The notes under the pieces were generated by a model. That model had not been told where the DNA came from and did not search any database. It saw only the letters and a list, made by a program, of their open reading frames with translations. A stretch of DNA of 5,595 nucleotides, taken from the NCBI GenBank assembly GCA_946480125.1, contig CAMLIY010000203.1:1-5595 (forward strand), in the 5' to 3' direction. The stretch comes from an uncultured Asticcacaulis sp. Its GTDB lineage: Bacteria > Pseudomonadota > Alphaproteobacteria > Caulobacterales > Caulobacteraceae. The stretch's first letter is position 1. Each line of letters starts with the position of its first letter. Shown in pieces: positions 1 to 4,762 of this stretch. Made by a program: the position numbers and the translations under genes.

Positions 1-1
1 C

Positions 2-409
2 GCCTGCACCTCCGGCGGGGCGAAATCATATGGCCAGTTGATGCGTTATATCCCCAGTCCTTACGAAGGCACCGACCGCGAAAAGGACCATCCCGGCCAG
101 ATCGAACTGTTCGTCGAATCCGGCGATCTGCGCGTCATCGACTATGCCGACAACCTGACCGTATCGCCCTGGGGTCATCTCTATGTCTGCGAGGACCGCT
201 ATTCCGACGTGCTGAACAACCACCTGCGCATCGTCACGCCCGATGGCAAGATCGGCACCTTCGCGCGTAATATTGATGCCGGCCATTCGGAATGGGCCGG
301 CGTCACCTTCTCACCGGACGGCTCGACCCTGTTCGCCAATATCCAGGGCAATGGCGTCACTGTGGCGATCACCGGCCCATGGCAGACATTCAGCGCCACG
401 CCTGTCTAG
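2..409 (+). CDS. PhoX-family (DUF839) phosphatase, C-terminal fragment
   Basis: About 135 C-terminal residues of a protein whose start lies left of the window; the frame is open from base 2 to the TAG at 407-409. PhoX-family enzymes are usually Tat-exported, calcium/iron-dependent periplasmic phosphomonoesterases built as a beta-propeller. Visible family hallmarks, in order, are the CTSGGAKSYGQLMRYIP stretch near the left edge (the cysteine lies where PhoX has its metal-binding Cys), DNLTVSPWGHLYVCED in the middle, and the closing FSPDGSTLFANIQGNGVTVAITGPW, typical of the family C-terminus. An internal TTG at 38 could be taken for a start, but the homologous sequence clearly continues upstream of it. 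The substrate cannot be told from this part, since many DUF839 proteins are uncharacterised. The gene is convergent with the heme A synthase gene and shares a CTAG with its stop codon. The family call is firm, the phosphatase activity is inferred. Confidence 0.85.
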   Translation, partial: ACTSGGAKSYGQLMRYIPSPYEGTDREKDHPGQIELFVESGDLRVIDYADNLTVSPWGHLYVCEDRYSDVLNNHLRIVTPDGKIGTFARNIDAGHSEWAGVTFSPDGSTLFANIQGNGVTVAITGPWQTFSATPV

Positions 410-1455
410 CGCAAAAACCGATCGGCGCGCGCCATCATCCAGGTCAGCCACACCGCCATGGCCAGCAGGCAAACGGCGACAAACTGATGCGCCAGGGCGA
501 AGCCCAGCGCCACAACGGTGATCAGGGTGGTGACACCCAGCGCCGCCTGTATCCACACACCTGTTGCCAAGCCCGCGGCAAGGGTTTTCAGATTGTCATC
601 ATTGGCTTTGCGCGCTGTCACCAATGCATAGGCTGTCGCGTAGACGAGCAAAATATAAGCGTTCATGCGGTGCATGAACTGGACCAGTCCCTGATCGTGC
701 AGGAAGCTGTAACCGACGCCTTTCACCCATTCGACCGGCGGGAAAATGTGCCCGTTCATTAGCGGCCAGTCATTATAAACGAGGCCTGCCCGGTTACCGG
801 CCACCAGCGCCCCCAGCATGCATTGCGCGAATACCAGAAACAGCAGAAATCCGGTCGACCAGCGCCAGCCATCCGAGGCGCCACGGCCGCGTTTCTGACC
901 TTCCAGGGCCTCCAGTCCGGTCCAGATCGTAGCGCACATCAAAAACAGCGCCAGCGACAGGTGGGTCATCAGGCGCTCCGGCGCCACCTCTACCCGTCCG
1001 GCCAGGCCGCTGGACACCATCCACCACCCGACCGCGCCCTGCACGGCAATCAGCCCGATTAATGCACTGCAACGCCAGATCAGCCGGCCGGGAATTTCAC
1101 GCATGACCAACAGGGCAATGAAACCCAGCAGATAAACCGCACCTAAAAGCCGCGCCAGCAGGCGGTGCGCCCATTCCCACCAATAGATGCCTTTAAACTC
1201 GGCCAGTTGCATATGCGGATTAATCTGACTGAACTGCGGTATTTTCTTGTAATGGTCGAATTCTGCGTTCCATGCCGCGTCATCGATTGGCGGAATAACG
1301 CCGGCGATCGGCTTCCATTCGGTGATGGAAAGCCCGGATTCCGTCAGACGCGTCGCGCCGCCGACGCAGACCAGCGCCAGAACCAGAAAGGCCGCCACAA
1401 ACAGCCAGGCTGCCACCAAGGGTGACTTGAGAGGAAGTCGCACGATACGCGTCAT
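406..1455 (-). CDS. ctaA: Heme A synthase, COX15/CtaA type
   Basis: A complete 349-residue integral membrane protein, of normal length for the COX15 (type 2) branch used by alphaproteobacteria and mitochondria. It oxidises the C8 methyl of heme O to a formyl group, giving heme A for aa3-type cytochrome oxidase. After the first membrane segment (residues 14-33) comes the diagnostic GGATRLTESGLSITEWKP (32-49), then PP at 55-56. Candidate heme-ligand histidines are all present: His97 in YWWEWAHRLLARLLG, with the conserved Glu94 three residues earlier, His165 in TMS6-like MTHLSLAL, His262 in VQFMHRMNAY and His323 in ALAHQF. About eight hydrophobic segments can be seen. The ATG start is at 1455, with only a weak GGA Shine-Dalgarno in the 5' leader. 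No oxidase-assembly gene (ctaB, ctaG, cox subunits) is next to it in this window. The call is firm. Confidence 0.96.
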   Translation of the reverse strand: MTRIVRLPLKSPLVAAWLFVAAFLVLALVCVGGATRLTESGLSITEWKPIAGVIPPIDDAAWNAEFDHYKKIPQFSQINPHMQLAEFKGIYWWEWAHRLLARLLGAVYLLGFIALLVMREIPGRLIWRCSALIGLIAVQGAVGWWMVSSGLAGRVEVAPERLMTHLSLALFLMCATIWTGLEALEGQKRGRGASDGWRWSTGFLLFLVFAQCMLGALVAGNRAGLVYNDWPLMNGHIFPPVEWVKGVGYSFLHDQGLVQFMHRMNAYILLVYATAYALVTARKANDDNLKTLAAGLATGVWIQAALGVTTLITVVALGFALAHQFVAVCLLAMAVWLTWMMARADRFLR

Positions 1456-1474
1456 TCTATATCCAACTTTTAAC

Positions 1475-1495
1475 TCCGGATTTCCGTCCGGATTT
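1475..1495. repeat. Paired TCCGGATTT repeats in the ctaA leader
   Basis: TCCGGATTT occurs at 1475-1483 and again at 1487-1495, a 12-base period. Because TCCGGA is its own reverse complement, the pair can also form a 6-bp stem (1475-1480 with 1487-1492) around a 6-base loop, followed on the + strand by TTTT. It lies 20 to 40 bases upstream of the ctaA start and touches the best -10 candidate for that gene. Possible roles are a regulator-binding site or a leader hairpin; nothing in the sequence decides between them. Confidence 0.45.
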
Positions 1496-1520
1496 TAGTC
1501 CCTGCCCGGCTGCGCAAATC
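1492..1520 (-). promoter_or_regulatory. Candidate ctaA promoter
   Basis: Reading the minus strand, a good -10 hexamer TAAAAT (1497-1492) lies 17 bases after a weak -35-like GATTTG (1520-1515). Transcription would begin near 1485, inside the paired TCCGGATTT repeats, leaving a leader of roughly 30 bases before the ctaA ATG. Only the -10 is a good match, so this is tentative. The rest of the 210-base divergent region (1456-1665) holds no gene. On its + side I could not find a convincing promoter for the membrane-protein operon, although one must lie there or just inside. Confidence 0.3.
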
Positions 1521-1629
1521 CTTGCCGTTACCGTCGATTGACTGTAACTAAAGGTGTGCCGCGGCTTCGGGTTCAGGTTCGATTTGCCCATACCGGCGCC
1601 CGCAATTCAAGCGCTTCGCGCAGGAAAAA

Positions 1630-1651
1630 GGCCGAAGAAAGGCCAAAGAAA
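1630..1651 (+). repeat. 11-base tandem duplication at the ribosome-binding region
   Basis: GGCCGAAGAAA (1630-1640) is followed directly by GGCCAAAGAAA (1641-1651), differing at one base, and then GGAA. The last AAAGGA serves as the Shine-Dalgarno for the ATG at 1666, though its spacing of about 11 bases is long. The duplication therefore supplies a purine-rich leader with more than one AAGAAAGG-like ribosome-contact sequence. Confidence 0.5.
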
Positions 1652-1665
1652 GGAACCCCGCCGCC

Positions 1666-1923
1666 ATGACGGCTGAGAACTATATCCTCGCCACCCTGGC
1701 CGGTTTTGTGGTCGGCTGGATCGCCAACGCCATGAGCAAAAGCCGTTTCAGCTTTCCGATCAATGTCTTCATCGCCATTTTCGGCGCCGTTTTGCTCAAT
1801 TTTTTCATTCAGAGCAGCGAAATGCTCGGCGATCACTTTTTCTCGATCTTGATGGTTTCTTTCGCCGGCAGTTCGGTATTGCTCGGCCTGTTCCACCTGA
1901 CCCGAATGATCGAGCGTCGCTGA
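1666..1923 (+). CDS. Small membrane protein, GlsB/YeaQ/YmgE-like
   Basis: An 85-residue hydrophobic protein with three predicted membrane segments (about 4-22, 31-50 and 58-78) and a short basic C-terminus (IERR). The pattern resembles the GlsB/YeaQ/YmgE (transglycosylase-associated) family: a first helix ending GFVVGWIANAM, a short loop, then INVFIAIFGAVLLNFF, and a third helix ahead of a charged end. It lacks the usual glycine-rich loop, so it would be a divergent member. The family has no firmly established biochemical role; stress-linked expression is reported for some members. The start ATG has an AAAGGA upstream. The stop TGA at 1921-1923 is one base from the next ATG, which ties it into an operon with the next two genes. 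The opposite strand is also open here (1573-1971), but it reads as a polar, Gln/Glu-rich shadow of hydrophobic codons. Confidence 0.6.
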   Translation: MTAENYILATLAGFVVGWIANAMSKSRFSFPINVFIAIFGAVLLNFFIQSSEMLGDHFFSILMVSFAGSSVLLGLFHLTRMIERR

Positions 1924-1924
1924 C

Positions 1925-2155
1925 ATGAATACCCTCAAGCGCCTGACTTTGCCGCAACGCCGCGCCCTCACCTGCCTGGGGATTTTGATATGGCTGGGCT
2001 TTTACGTTTGCCTTGTGACCGCGCTTGCAGGTTTTCTGCGTGGTGGCCCGATAATCGCCCTGATCTTCTATGCTCTGGCCGGCACCCTGTGGGGCGTGCC
2101 GATCATTCCGCTGATATCGTGGTCGGAAAATTACAAGGGGAAAAAGAAGCGATGA
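1925..2155 (+). CDS. DUF2842-like small membrane protein
   Basis: A 76-residue protein with a basic N-terminus (KRLTLPQRR), two membrane segments (about 15-36 and 43-65) and a very basic tail (KGKKKR). The LTALAGFL, FYALAGTLWGVPIIPLISW layout matches my knowledge of DUF2842, a short alphaproteobacterial family with a W-x-x-P-x-x-P-L-I-x-W end to its second helix. No function is known for the family. By the positive-inside rule both ends probably face the cytoplasm. The gene starts one base after the previous stop, and its own TGA (2153-2155) overlaps the next ATG (2152-2154) as ATGA, so translation is likely coupled. My recollection is that DUF2842 genes are often found close to heme A synthase genes; here ctaA lies just across the divergent promoter region, which fits. 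The assignment rests on pattern memory, not on a search. Confidence 0.65.
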   Translation: MNTLKRLTLPQRRALTCLGILIWLGFYVCLVTALAGFLRGGPIIALIFYALAGTLWGVPIIPLISWSENYKGKKKR

Positions 2156-2751
2156 CTGACGGCGTTGAGAAACCGGTGCTGCCGGCCATTGGCAAGGGGC
2201 GTCTGGAAGCCTTCAGTGATGGTGTTATCGCCATCATCATCACCATCATGGTTCTGGAACTGCATACGCCGGAAGGTACAGACCTGAATGCCCTGTTCAA
2301 TGCCGGGCACACCTTCCTGCTCTATGCCCTGAGCTTTATTTATGTCGGCATCTATTGGAATAATCACCACCATCTGCTTCATGCCTGCCACAAGATAAAT
2401 GGCGGCGCCCTGTGGGCCAACCTCCACCTGCTGTTCTGGCTGTCGCTGGTGCCCTTCACCACACGCTGGATGGGGGAAAGCGATTTCGCCACCTTGCCAA
2501 CGGCCATCTATGGCGTATCGCTGCTGATGCCCTCGATCGCCTACGGCATATTGGTCAAGGTCCTGATCGCGGTAAATGGCAAGGACAGTCTGGTGGGGCG
2601 TGCCATTGGCAGCGATCTCAAGGGATATATCTCGACGGCCATATACCTCCTGGGTATCACCCTGACTTTCTGGAACAGTTTTGCCGGCATTGGGTGCTAT
2701 GTCATCGTGGCGCTGATCTGGCTGGTGCCGGACCGGCGGATCGAGCACTAA
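2152..2751 (+). CDS. TMEM175/DUF1211-family predicted cation channel
   Basis: A 199-residue membrane protein. Residues 17-37 carry the family signature RLEAFSDGVIAIIITIMVLEL: Arg17 and the Phe21-Ser22-Asp23 triad are conserved in TMEM175 proteins, whose bacterial members form tetrameric K+-permeable channels gated by a seal of hydrophobic residues on the first helix. Further family features are WNNHHHLLHA (69-78), the third-helix WANLHLLFWLSLVPFTTRWMGE (88-109) and a last pair of helices ending in the soluble VPDRRIEH. Six membrane segments can be placed, as in single-repeat bacterial homologues. The ATG is chosen at 2152 because it overlaps the preceding stop (ATGA) with a GGGGAAAAAGAAG purine tract upstream; the frame is open further back to 1990, but that would bury the upstream gene. 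Channel activity and selectivity are inferred from the family, and not every DUF1211 protein has been tested. Confidence 0.88.
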   Translation: MTDGVEKPVLPAIGKGRLEAFSDGVIAIIITIMVLELHTPEGTDLNALFNAGHTFLLYALSFIYVGIYWNNHHHLLHACHKINGGALWANLHLLFWLSLVPFTTRWMGESDFATLPTAIYGVSLLMPSIAYGILVKVLIAVNGKDSLVGRAIGSDLKGYISTAIYLLGITLTFWNSFAGIGCYVIVALIWLVPDRRIEH

Positions 2752-2785
2752 TCCCCACGCCGTCAGGACGCCCTATGCTTTGGGC

Positions 2786-3118
2786 ATGGAACAGATCGAC
2801 ATCACCCAACGCCTGCGCAAACTCGCCCTCGACCTTCTCGACGCCTATGAACAGATCGAGACGCCGACCACCTTTGTGGAAGCCGATCGCGCCGCCAAGG
2901 CACTGATTTCGATCGGCAAGGCAATCAAACTGGCCGGGGATGAGGCGCCTGCGCCGAAGCCTGTGACGCCGCTGCCGCCTCCGCCGCAAAAGATGGCAGG
3001 CGTGTCGCCCTATCTTGAGGCCGAACGTCGGGCCAAGGCGCTTATCGAGGCTGATAAAGCACTCAGGGGTGGCGAACTGAGCGATGCAGAAATTGATGCG
3101 CTGTTGGGGCCGCCGTAA
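2786..3118 (+). CDS. Small Ala/Lys-rich hypothetical protein with an internal repeat
   Basis: I do not recognise this 110-residue protein. It has no membrane segment or signal peptide and looks cytosolic. It starts with an amphipathic helix (MEQIDITQRLRKLALDLLDAY, residues 1-21). An 18-residue helical unit follows at 30-47 (FVEADRAAKALISIGKAI), then a proline-rich linker (55-69, PAPKPVTPLPPPPQK), and a second copy of the unit at 76-93 (YLEAERRAKALIEADKAL). The two copies agree at about 10 of 18 positions. It ends in an acidic GGELSDAEIDALLGPP tail. The ATG at 2786 is preferred; an in-frame TTG at 2780 would add two residues and sits better behind the only Shine-Dalgarno-like AGGA (2764-2767). 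Third-position C/G use in the first half matches neighbouring genes, supporting real coding. It lies 34 bases after the channel gene and may be the last gene of that operon. Confidence 0.75.
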   Translation: MEQIDITQRLRKLALDLLDAYEQIETPTTFVEADRAAKALISIGKAIKLAGDEAPAPKPVTPLPPPPQKMAGVSPYLEAERRAKALIEADKALRGGELSDAEIDALLGPP

Positions 3119-3129
3119 TCTCACCTTTT

Positions 3130-3147
3130 CCCTTTAATAAGGGGTTT
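3130..3147 (+). terminator. Weak candidate terminator after the + strand operon
   Basis: CCCTT (3130-3134) can pair with AAGGG (3139-3143) over the loop TAAT, followed by G and only three T residues. It sits 12 bases after the stop of the small hypothetical gene, the right place for an intrinsic terminator. The 5-bp stem and short T-run make it weak, and the much stronger terminator at 3390-3437 would catch read-through. Confidence 0.3.
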
Positions 3148-3250
3148 GACGCAAGCGAACATATAGCGTTCGCAAGCCTTGGATGATTCGAAGAACCGGA
3201 TGTGGGGATGGAGCTGACAAGACGCTACGGTGTCGTTTTGCGACGCATTT

Positions 3251-3268
3251 TAGTGGGAGCGACAGGAT
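3251..3268 (-). repeat. Displaced copy of the tRNA-Pro 3' end
   Basis: These 18 bases match 3438-3455, the last 18 bases of tRNA-Pro including the encoded CCA, at 16 positions; 13 of them are an unbroken run (GGAGCGACAGGAT at 3256-3268 and 3443-3455). The copy has the same orientation as the tRNA and lies downstream of its 3' end, about 170 bases away. Homology stops abruptly at the T-loop. That is the layout left by tRNA-targeting integration (intact tRNA, insert, short 3' copy), but a partial duplication of the gene would look the same. No integrase is present. Confidence 0.55.
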
Positions 3269-3389
3269 AGATGCGCATCGTTTTAAAGATGCTTACCCCT
3301 TCGGGGCGCCTTCGGCCCCAATCTTTAGTATGGGCGCCCTTTTGGGTCTCGCCGAACCTTTCACGGTTCGAAGCTTGTTGCGCAGACAT

Positions 3390-3437
3390 TTGAAATAAAA
3401 AGGGCATCCCTTTTCAAGGATGCCCTTTTTATTTCAA
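3390..3437. terminator. Perfect 20-bp-stem bidirectional terminator
   Basis: Positions 3390-3409 are exactly complementary to 3418-3437, with an 8-base loop (CTTTTCAA). The inner stem is GC-rich (GGGCATCC/GGATGCCC) and the outer stem is A/T-rich, so both strands read GC hairpin, T5, ATTTCA: an intrinsic terminator in either direction. It begins immediately after the encoded CCA of tRNA-Pro, ending the minus-strand tRNA transcript, and it also blocks + strand read-through from the membrane-protein operon. Confidence 0.92.
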
Positions 3438-3514
<77 letters not shown>

Positions 3515-3559
3515 CCAAAACATAAGGAAAACAGCGAATGTCACCCTTAAGAGAGGCGG

Positions 3560-3588
3560 CTTATAGAGACGAACATCGCCCCCCGCAA
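3560..3588 (-). promoter_or_regulatory. tRNA-Pro promoter
   Basis: On the minus strand, TTGCGG (3588-3583) and TATAAG (3565-3560) are separated by exactly 17 bases, a good sigma70-type promoter. Predicted initiation near 3553 gives a 5' leader of about 39 bases before the tRNA at 3514. The promoter lies about 50 bases downstream of the merR stop codon, so the tRNA does not depend on merR read-through. Confidence 0.65.
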
Positions 3589-3638
3589 TCCCCAAAAGTC
3601 ACATTTACCGGAAATTCCACTGGAATTATAAACGCGGT

Positions 3639-4151
3639 TTAATCGCGCTTCGCCTTGCCAATATGGCGCGCCAGACTGGCCTGAGCCTCTTCGAGCGCCT
3701 TGGCGATATTCAAAAAGCTGTCACGCATTTCAGCTGACATGCCGGCGGCCGGAATATTCTGCGCATTGCCATAATCAAACACCGGCTGGCCTACGCCCGC
3801 CGCGTTCTCAGCCGCGATTTCATCTTGCGAGACCAGACCCTGCTCGGTCGCTACCGCACCGTCAGCCGGCGCGGCCAAACGCGCGCCTGAGGGATTGAGA
3901 ATGGCCTTCTGGCCTTCATCCTTGAACAGTTTCTGCACACCGCGAATGGTGAAGCCGCGATCATAGAGCAGAGTCTTGACGCCCATCAGCAGGTCAACAT
4001 CCTGCGGCCGGTAGAAACGACGGCCACCGGCGCGCTTGGTCGGACGGATAAAGGTGAACTTGGTTTCCCAGAAGCGCAGCACGTGCTGCGGCACGCCTAA
4101 AACGTCGGCGGTTTCGGAAATGGTCCGTAAGGCTAAAGGCCCCTTGTTCAC
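3639..4151 (-). CDS. MerR-family transcriptional regulator
   Basis: A 170-residue protein. Residues 8-75 are a MerR-type winged helix-turn-helix: [25 protein letters not shown], followed by the wing [20 protein letters not shown] and a recognition-end helix with [14 protein letters not shown]. The W28-E29 followed by the GGRRFYR wing is typical of the alphaproteobacterial MerR genes found beside ihfA. There is no conserved Cys cluster as in metal-sensing MerR proteins and no obvious ligand domain. Residues 85-135 are a low-complexity Ala/Pro-rich linker, and 138-168 a predicted coiled-coil helix ([23 protein letters not shown]) suited to dimerisation. The start is GTG at 4151, supported by AGAGGT nine bases upstream, immediately after the ihfA stop codon. 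The 15-base gap means co-transcription with ihfA. Targets are unknown. Confidence 0.9.
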   Translation of the reverse strand: MNKGPLALRTISETADVLGVPQHVLRFWETKFTFIRPTKRAGGRRFYRPQDVDLLMGVKTLLYDRGFTIRGVQKLFKDEGQKAILNPSGARLAAPADGAVATEQGLVSQDEIAAENAAGVGQPVFDYGNAQNIPAAGMSAEMRDSFLNIAKALEEAQASLARHIGKAKRD

Positions 4152-4166
4152 CGCTGCGCTACCTCT

Positions 4167-4469
4167 TTACTCGTGCGTGCCGGCGTCAACGCGCGCCTTG
4201 ACGATCTGTGATGCGCGGAACGAGATGACCTTACGCGGATCAATGGCGGCAGGCTTGCCGGTCTTGGGATTTCGGCCAATGCGAGCGTTCTTTTCCCGGA
4301 CCTGGAACACGCCGAAACCAGACAGCTTCACCGTGTCGCCGCGCTCCAGTGCTTCGACCACCAGATCAAGCGTACGCTCGACAATGGCGGCGCATTCCTG
4401 GCGCGGCAGGCCCAGTTCATTATGGACGTCTTCAAAAAGTTCGGCTCGAGTCAAGGTTTGCGATTTCAT
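4167..4469 (-). CDS. ihfA: Integration host factor subunit alpha
   Basis: A 100-residue HU/IHF-family nucleoid protein of exactly typical length. It pairs with IHF-beta and bends DNA sharply at specific sites, serving replication, recombination and sigma54-type promoter control. Visible features are the N-terminal TLTRAELFEDVHNELGL helix, DTVKLSGFGVFQVREK (45-60), the beta-arm GRNPKTGKPAAIDPRK (65-80) with intercalating Pro68, and ISFRASQIVKARV (82-94). The TLTRAELFEDV start and ISFRAS end favour the alpha subunit over HU or beta. The ATG at 4469 is chosen by homology; the frame is open to 4535 but the extra 22 residues are not part of the family. A GGGG-type Shine-Dalgarno lies about 12 bases upstream, rather far. 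It is the first of an ihfA-merR pair, and fabH lies upstream, the usual alphaproteobacterial order. Confidence 0.95.
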   Translation of the reverse strand: MKSQTLTRAELFEDVHNELGLPRQECAAIVERTLDLVVEALERGDTVKLSGFGVFQVREKNARIGRNPKTGKPAAIDPRKVISFRASQIVKARVDAGTHE

Positions 4470-4516
4470 GGTCTTAAGCGCCCCTGCCTGAATGGTTTCA
4501 ACCAATGCAAGCCGGC

Positions 4517-4545
4517 ACAATGACGCAATTATCACTATCCGTCAA
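4517..4545 (-). promoter_or_regulatory. Candidate ihfA promoter
   Basis: On the minus strand TTGACG (4545-4540) is followed after 17 bases by CATTGT (4522-4517). The -35 is good and the -10 is poor. This would give a leader of about 40 bases before the ihfA ATG. A better -10-like TATAAG lies slightly upstream (4554-4549) but has no -35 partner at proper spacing. Either would place the promoter between the palindromic element and ihfA, consistent with separate transcription from fabH. Confidence 0.35.
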
Positions 4546-4596
4546 AGGCTTATAGCGAATTTGTGATTAAAAGCGTGAATCCGGTGCAATCCAGAG

Positions 4597-4727
4597 AAAA
4601 AAAGAAGAGTGATCCACAGATTACACAGATTCACAGATATTTCAGTCGCTTACCGGCAAGACCGGCCTTAGTCCGAGATAAGGCACGAAGCGCCTCTTAA
4701 TCTGCGCAATCTGCGTAATCTGTGGAT
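4597..4727 (-). terminator. Possible fabH terminator formed by the palindrome
   Basis: Read on the minus strand, the 116-base palindrome is followed eight bases later by a run of seven T residues (4603-4597) in a T-rich stretch. It begins about 35 bases after the fabH stop codon. A long, imperfectly paired hairpin plus T-tract fits an intrinsic terminator, although the loose lower stem and the gap before the T-run make it atypical. Confidence 0.4.
4612..4727. repeat. 116-bp palindromic intergenic repeat built of 9-base iterons
   Basis: The left arm (4612-4638) reads as CCACAGATT, ACACAGATT, CACAGATAT; the right arm (4700-4727) as AATCTGCGC, AATCTGCGT, AATCTGTGG. Each arm is three units of 9 bases, and the arms are inverted copies pairing over about 26 bases with two mismatches and one bulge. 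Inside, CGCTT (4647-4651) pairs with AAGCG (4688-4692) and encloses two small hairpins, CCGG/CCGG (4653-4665) and GCCTTA/TAAGGC (4665-4684). The right end is a perfect DnaA-box sequence (TTATCCACA on the minus strand, 4729-4721); the left end (TGATCCACA, 4610-4618) differs at one base. I recall similar ATCTGTGTAATCTGTGGAT sequences as dispersed intergenic repeats in various bacteria. No coding capacity. Confidence 0.7.
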
Positions 4728-4762
4728 AACCTTCTGTCTACAAGTTCTGCAACGAGTCTGGC

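Larger units (their letters stand above)
3119..3389. other. Gene-free region rich in short inverted repeats
   Basis: No convincing gene is present; a 71-codon + frame at 3183-3398 has an unlikely composition, no ribosome-binding site and no family resemblance. Small stem-loops fill the region. They are GCGAAC/GTTCGC (3155-3160 with 3168-3173), GACGC/GTGTC (3221-3225 with 3230-3234, one G-T), the palindrome GATGCGCATC (3270-3279), TAAAGAT/ATCTTTA (3284-3290 with 3321-3327) enclosing GGGGC/GCCCC (3303-3307 with 3315-3319), and CGAACC/GGTTCG (3353-3358 with 3365-3370). CCCC at 3296-3299 could pair instead with GGGG at 3303-3306, giving two competing folds. A copy of the tRNA-Pro 3' end lies at 3251-3268. 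It matches no RNA family I can recognise (not tmRNA, RNase P, SRP or 6S). Confidence 0.5.

Noticed and set aside
1573..1971. 132-codon open frame on the minus strand opposite the GlsB-like gene
   Set aside because: Its polar Gln/Glu/Asp-rich translation is the expected mirror of hydrophobic codons on the + strand. The + frame has a ribosome-binding site, operon spacing and family-like membrane helices.
2131..2748. 205-codon open frame on the minus strand opposite the channel gene
   Set aside because: Shadow of the TMEM175-like gene, which has the family signature motif on the + strand; no domain is visible in the antisense frame.
2702..3124. 140-codon minus-strand frame over the small hypothetical gene
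   Set aside because: Arg-rich low-complexity product without a plausible start region. The + frame has a coherent helical repeat, a proline linker and neighbour-like codon use.
3146..3167. TTGACG followed by TATAGC as a + strand promoter for a small RNA
   Set aside because: The spacing between the hexamers is only 10 bases, too short for a sigma70 promoter.
3184..3370. GATTCGAA and GGTTCGAA fragments suggesting a second tRNA
   Set aside because: They resemble T-loops, but no flanking T-stem, anticodon arm or acceptor stem can be formed on either strand.
3183..3398. 71-codon + frame in the gene-free region
   Set aside because: No Shine-Dalgarno, erratic composition, and it runs through several inverted repeats and into the terminator stem.
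3607..3638. Inverted repeat AATTCC/GGAATT inside ACCG/CGGT after merR as a terminator
   Set aside because: Stem is short and A/T-rich with no T-run in the minus direction; it may be chance.
4612..4727. CRISPR array, because of short regularly spaced repeats
   Set aside because: The units are 9 bases with no spacers and are arranged as inverted arms, and no cas gene is present.
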